A stretch of 35,719 bases of DNA from Deltaproteobacteria bacterium (lineage in GTDB: Bacteria; Desulfobacterota; Desulfuromonadia; Geobacterales; Pseudopelobacteraceae). Positions 33,831 to 35,719 of the stretch are shown one piece after another. Location: positions 1-35,719 of the forward strand of contig JACPFJ010000035.1 of assembly GCA_016182975.1 (NCBI GenBank). The letters run 5' to 3'. Under the pieces are notes generated by a model that saw only the letters and a program-made list of their open reading frames with translations, ran no database searches and had not been told where the DNA came from. A program made the translations under genes and the position numbers. How positions within the stretch are numbered: the first letter of the stretch is position 1; each line of letters starts with the position of its first letter.

Positions 33831-34131
33831 CGCAAGGGCGCAAGGACGCCATGACGCAAAGAAAAACAACATGTTAACCAAAGTGACTTTAACCGGTTTG
33901 GTGAGAAGCAAGTCTTTATAATCAGTAACTATTCAGAACACAAACAGCTTGTACTCACACGAAGGCACGAAGCACACGAAGAAAACCAAAATATCGGAAC
34001 TTTTTGTAAAATCAGTTGTAACCCAAGGAAATTCTGCCTTTCTTTGTGCCGTTGTGGCTTTGTGTGAGATGGATCTGAATAGTTGCTATAATTAATTTGT
34101 TTTTTTGGCATCTTAGCGTCCTTGCGTTAAT
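33826..34131. repeat. Long imperfect inverted repeat with nested octamer-repeat arms
   Basis: Three pairs of complementary blocks are nested in order. A: 33826-33862 with 34106-34131 (CGC recurring every 8 bases at 33831, 33839, 33847, 33855; core TTAACGCAAGG). B: 33917-33937 with 34074-34092 (ACTATTCAGA). C: 33953-33987 with 34036-34068 (CACGAAG units against CTTTGTG). The central 33988-34035 is the loop. The left side carries about 40 extra bases between A and B. There is no coding sequence in 33831-34162. TATAAT at 34087-34092 in block B may help drive the next gene. Confidence 0.7.
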
Positions 34132-34162
34132 CTTTTTCTGGTTCAAAAAAGGAGACCTACAT

Positions 34163-34804
34163 ATGAAACTGTCCGAAAAGGCCGAGGAGATCCTCGAAGC
34201 GTTATGGATCGCGGAGGAGGAGGGGGGGGCGTTCCTCGATCCCGAAAAGATCAGTATTCCCGCTGATGATCCCGCCTTTACGGAGCTGACCGGGCATGCC
34301 CTGATCGAGCTGCGTCAGGGGATGGTCTACTTCCGGCCGGAAGGGAGGGAGGAGGGGCGCATGACCATCCGCCGCCATCGCCTGGCGGAACGGCTGATGA
34401 TGGACGTGCTCAACATCCGCGGCGAGGCGGGTGACTACAAGGCCTGCCAGTTCGAGCACCTGCTCAACGAGGGGGTGGATGCCAAGGTCTGCACCATGCT
34501 CAACCACCCCGCCACCTGCCCCCACGGCAAGCCGATCCCGCCGGGTGAGTGCTGCGCCGAGGCCCGCGCCCTGGGCGACCTGGGGGTGGTGCCGCTGACC
34601 GAGTTCAAGTCGGGGCAGGAGGGGGAGATCGCCTACATCCAGACCGAGGACAGCAAGAAGATGCAGAAGCTGATGGCCATGGGGGTGCTGCCGGGCAACA
34701 GGATCCTGCTGATGCAGGCCTTCCCCTCCTACATCTTCCGGGTCGGCTTTTCCGAGTTCGCCATCGACACGAACCTGGCCAGGGAGATATTTGTCAGGAA
34801 GTAG
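34163..34804 (+). CDS. DtxR-family metal regulator fused to a FeoA domain
   Basis: A 213-residue protein. Residues 1-65 should be the winged helix, but the canonical recognition helix of DtxR/IdeR is not recognisable. Residues 68-130 match the DtxR dimerisation and metal domain (RRHRLAERLMMDVL, ACQFEHLLNE, CPHGKPIP), with Cys95, Glu98 and His99 in the primary-site positions and His72 and Glu76 in ancillary positions; the usual His98 of IdeR is Asp91. Residues 140-213 are a FeoA (SH3-like) domain. Extra cysteines (110, 119, 130, 131) stand out. I chose the ATG at 34163 behind AAGGAG. It is the likely local regulator of feoB. Confidence 0.88.
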   Translation: MKLSEKAEEILEALWIAEEEGGAFLDPEKISIPADDPAFTELTGHALIELRQGMVYFRPEGREEGRMTIRRHRLAERLMMDVLNIRGEAGDYKACQFEHLLNEGVDAKVCTMLNHPATCPHGKPIPPGECCAEARALGDLGVVPLTEFKSGQEGEIAYIQTEDSKKMQKLMAMGVLPGNRILLMQAFPSYIFRVGFSEFAIDTNLAREIFVRK

Positions 34805-34937
34805 GAGGAGCGGAGGAAAGGCAGCCATAGGAAGAGGAGCAAGGTGGGGGTGGGGTTCGATTTTTTAGGGACTTGGAATAAACGGATATACCAAATTTTG
34901 CGCTCAGATTCGGGTCAGATTTGTTGTCACTGATTGA

Positions 34938-34978
34938 GCAAAACCGCAGGCGTAGCAGGGCTACGTCGAGGATTTTGC
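34938..34978. repeat. Palindromic REP-like sequence
   Basis: GCAAAA and TTTTGC form the outer arms, and CGTAGC and GCTACG the inner arms, around a mismatched middle. It lies in the gene-free stretch 34805-35056, which otherwise holds only the terminator. Confidence 0.5.
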
Positions 34979-35007
34979 GATTGAAGTGGCGGCAAAGATG
35001 ACCTGTT

Positions 35008-35049
35008 AAAGCCGCTCTTCCGGTGACATGACCGGGGAGCGGCTTTTTT
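35008..35049 (+). terminator. Rho-independent terminator
   Basis: AAAGCCGCT (35008-35016) pairs with AGCGGCTTT (35038-35046), with an inner CCGGT/ACCGG stem and a following T run. It is about 200 bases past the DtxR-FeoA gene and could also stop minus-strand reading from the HicB side. Confidence 0.85.
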
Positions 35050-35056
35050 GTTCGTT

Positions 35057-35188
35057 CTACAGCTTTTCCACGGATTCGGTGATGCGGGCGGGGGATGTTT
35101 GCAATGCCTCGGCGAGTTGGAAGGTGGTGACGAGGGAGGGTTGTTTGAGGCCGCATTCAACGTGGAAATGAAGGAGCGGTACAGGCCG
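35057..35188 (-). pseudogene. Remnant of an Xre-type helix-turn-helix gene
   Basis: The minus strand, in frame after the HicB stop codon at 35191-35189, reads HFHVECGLKQPSLVTTFQ, then LAEALQTSPARITESVEKL, and stops at 35059-35057. This matches the C-terminal half of an HTH_3 repressor (E-x-GLKQPSL, LAEALG-like). It has no start codon and lacks the first two helices, so it is a 5'-truncated fragment. Confidence 0.65.
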
Positions 35189-35599
35189 CTAAACAAAGCC
35201 GAGTTCAACGTGTTTGCCGAATACCCGTGCGATCTTTTCGAGTGTTTTCAGAGTTGGGTTGGCCTTGCGGGGATTTTCAAGGCGCTGGTAGACCTGATAG
35301 GCGATGTTCAGCTTGCGGGCGATTTCGGCCTGAGAAGCGTCGGCCCGCAGCTTGCGGAGCATGATGGCTACCGCCACATGCGGCGCCACGGTGATGGGAT
35401 GAATGTCTTCACCGCTGATGCCTGACGGTTCGGGGATGCTGAAGTTTCTTTCAAAATCGGATGCCAGGCAGCCATTAAGGGCATCCTCCGCATTCAGGAG
35501 GGCTTCCTCGATGGTGGCGCCGAAGGTAACGACATTCTCCAAATCAGGAAAGGTCACCAAAAAGACATCATCTTCTTTCACCTGACTCCGTGACGGCAA
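35189..35599 (-). CDS. HicB-like antitoxin with C-terminal helix-turn-helix, no HicA partner
   Basis: Residues about 8-50 (DDVFLVTFPDLENVVTFG, then EEALLNAEDAL) form a HicB-type domain. Residues about 80-130 (ADASQAEIARKLNIAYQVYQRLEN, split by the core helix) form an Xre helix-turn-helix. The start is uncertain: TTG at 35599 has no ribosome-binding site and GTG at 35581 has GGAG 4 bases upstream. Another frame just upstream reads ISKFTELAVTESGE, like the missing first strand of HicB, so a 5' frameshift is possible. No hicA is visible in 35600-35697. Confidence 0.6.
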   Translation of the reverse strand: MPSRSQVKEDDVFLVTFPDLENVVTFGATIEEALLNAEDALNGCLASDFERNFSIPEPSGISGEDIHPITVAPHVAVAIMLRKLRADASQAEIARKLNIAYQVYQRLENPRKANPTLKTLEKIARVFGKHVELGFV

Positions 35600-35697
35600 G
35601 TTCAGTAAATTTGCTTATTCCAGATGTAACCAGTTGATGTTCTTTGATAATTGAGCTATTTTGCTACGCAACAAAAACTCACCCGGCAGGTGAATTC

Positions 35698-35719
35698 ATG
35701 AAGCGTCTCATCATCGAGC
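35698..35719 (+). CDS. First codons of a gene running off the right edge
   Basis: An ATG near 35698-35700 is followed by codons for Lys-Arg-Leu-Ile-Ile-Glu. AGGTGA lies about 5 bases upstream. The product cannot be identified. Confidence 0.45.

Noticed and set aside
32409-33911. Minus-strand frame of 500 codons opposite feoB
   Set aside because: Shadow frame; feoB has all GTPase and membrane signatures on the plus strand.
33826-34131. CRISPR array
   Set aside because: Units are only 7-8 bases, contiguous, degenerate and arranged as inverted arms. There are no spacers and no cas genes.

Overview
The window looks like a chromosomal segment of a Gram-negative, GC-rich anaerobe of the Geobacterales (Desulfuromonadota). 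This rests on gene content and order: rpsF-rpsR-DUF2232-rplI, ispE-tRNA-Gln-prs-rplY-pth-ychF, a degenerate fur next to feoB and a DtxR/FeoA fusion, a one-piece class I fumarase, a GEMM-I riboswitch and LpxC. The species cannot be fixed from the sequence alone.

Layout. 1-361: the end of an insertion sequence, probably IS21-like, running off the left edge, then a repeat-bearing spacer. 362-4244 (minus): a two-gene Mo/W bis-pterin oxidoreductase with a four-cluster ferredoxin, followed by a four-S1-domain RNA-binding protein. 4349-5974 (minus): class I fumarase. 6264-7825 (plus): cysE and lpxC; lpxC appears to have a leaderless promoter. 7826-10698 (plus): a duplicated promoter region, a c-di-GMP-I riboswitch with terminator, then a dCache sensor kinase and a receiver-only response regulator. 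10787-15350 (minus): an AsmA-like envelope protein and a CNNM/CorC transporter-like protein. 15476-17644 (minus): ribosomal operon rpsF-rpsR-DUF2232-rplI. 17862-18814 (minus): RES/Xre toxin-antitoxin. 18905-21063: DUF2156 protein divergent from a class I aminotransferase. 21135-21856: AT-rich stretch and an orphan membrane protein. 21939-24377 (minus): aguA-aguB-DUF2721, agmatine to putrescine. 24555-28919 (plus): ispE, tRNA-Gln(UUG), prs, rplY, pth, ychF. 29212-29809 (minus): VapBC. 29978-31315 (plus): cytosolic GH13 enzyme. 31366-34804 (plus): an iron/metal locus with a fur pseudogene, a divergent feoB, a 58-residue Cys-rich protein and a DtxR-FeoA fusion, broken by a long imperfect inverted repeat. 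34938-35719: a palindromic repeat, a terminator, an xre remnant, a HicB-like protein and the first codons of a new gene.

Themes. The least ordinary regulation is (a) the riboswitch-controlled two-component pair, which would let c-di-GMP set the level of a sensory pathway, and (b) the metal locus, where the local Fur gene has decayed while a Fe-type transporter, a small metal-ligand-rich protein and an unusual DtxR-type regulator remain. Several intergenic spaces hold short degenerate tandem repeats of 7 or 8 bases, mostly as two inverted arms (6923-6948, 10708-10780, 25404-25466, 33826-34131; one arm only at 200-234). They appear to be one class of structural repeat. No rRNA, CRISPR array, prophage or origin was seen.
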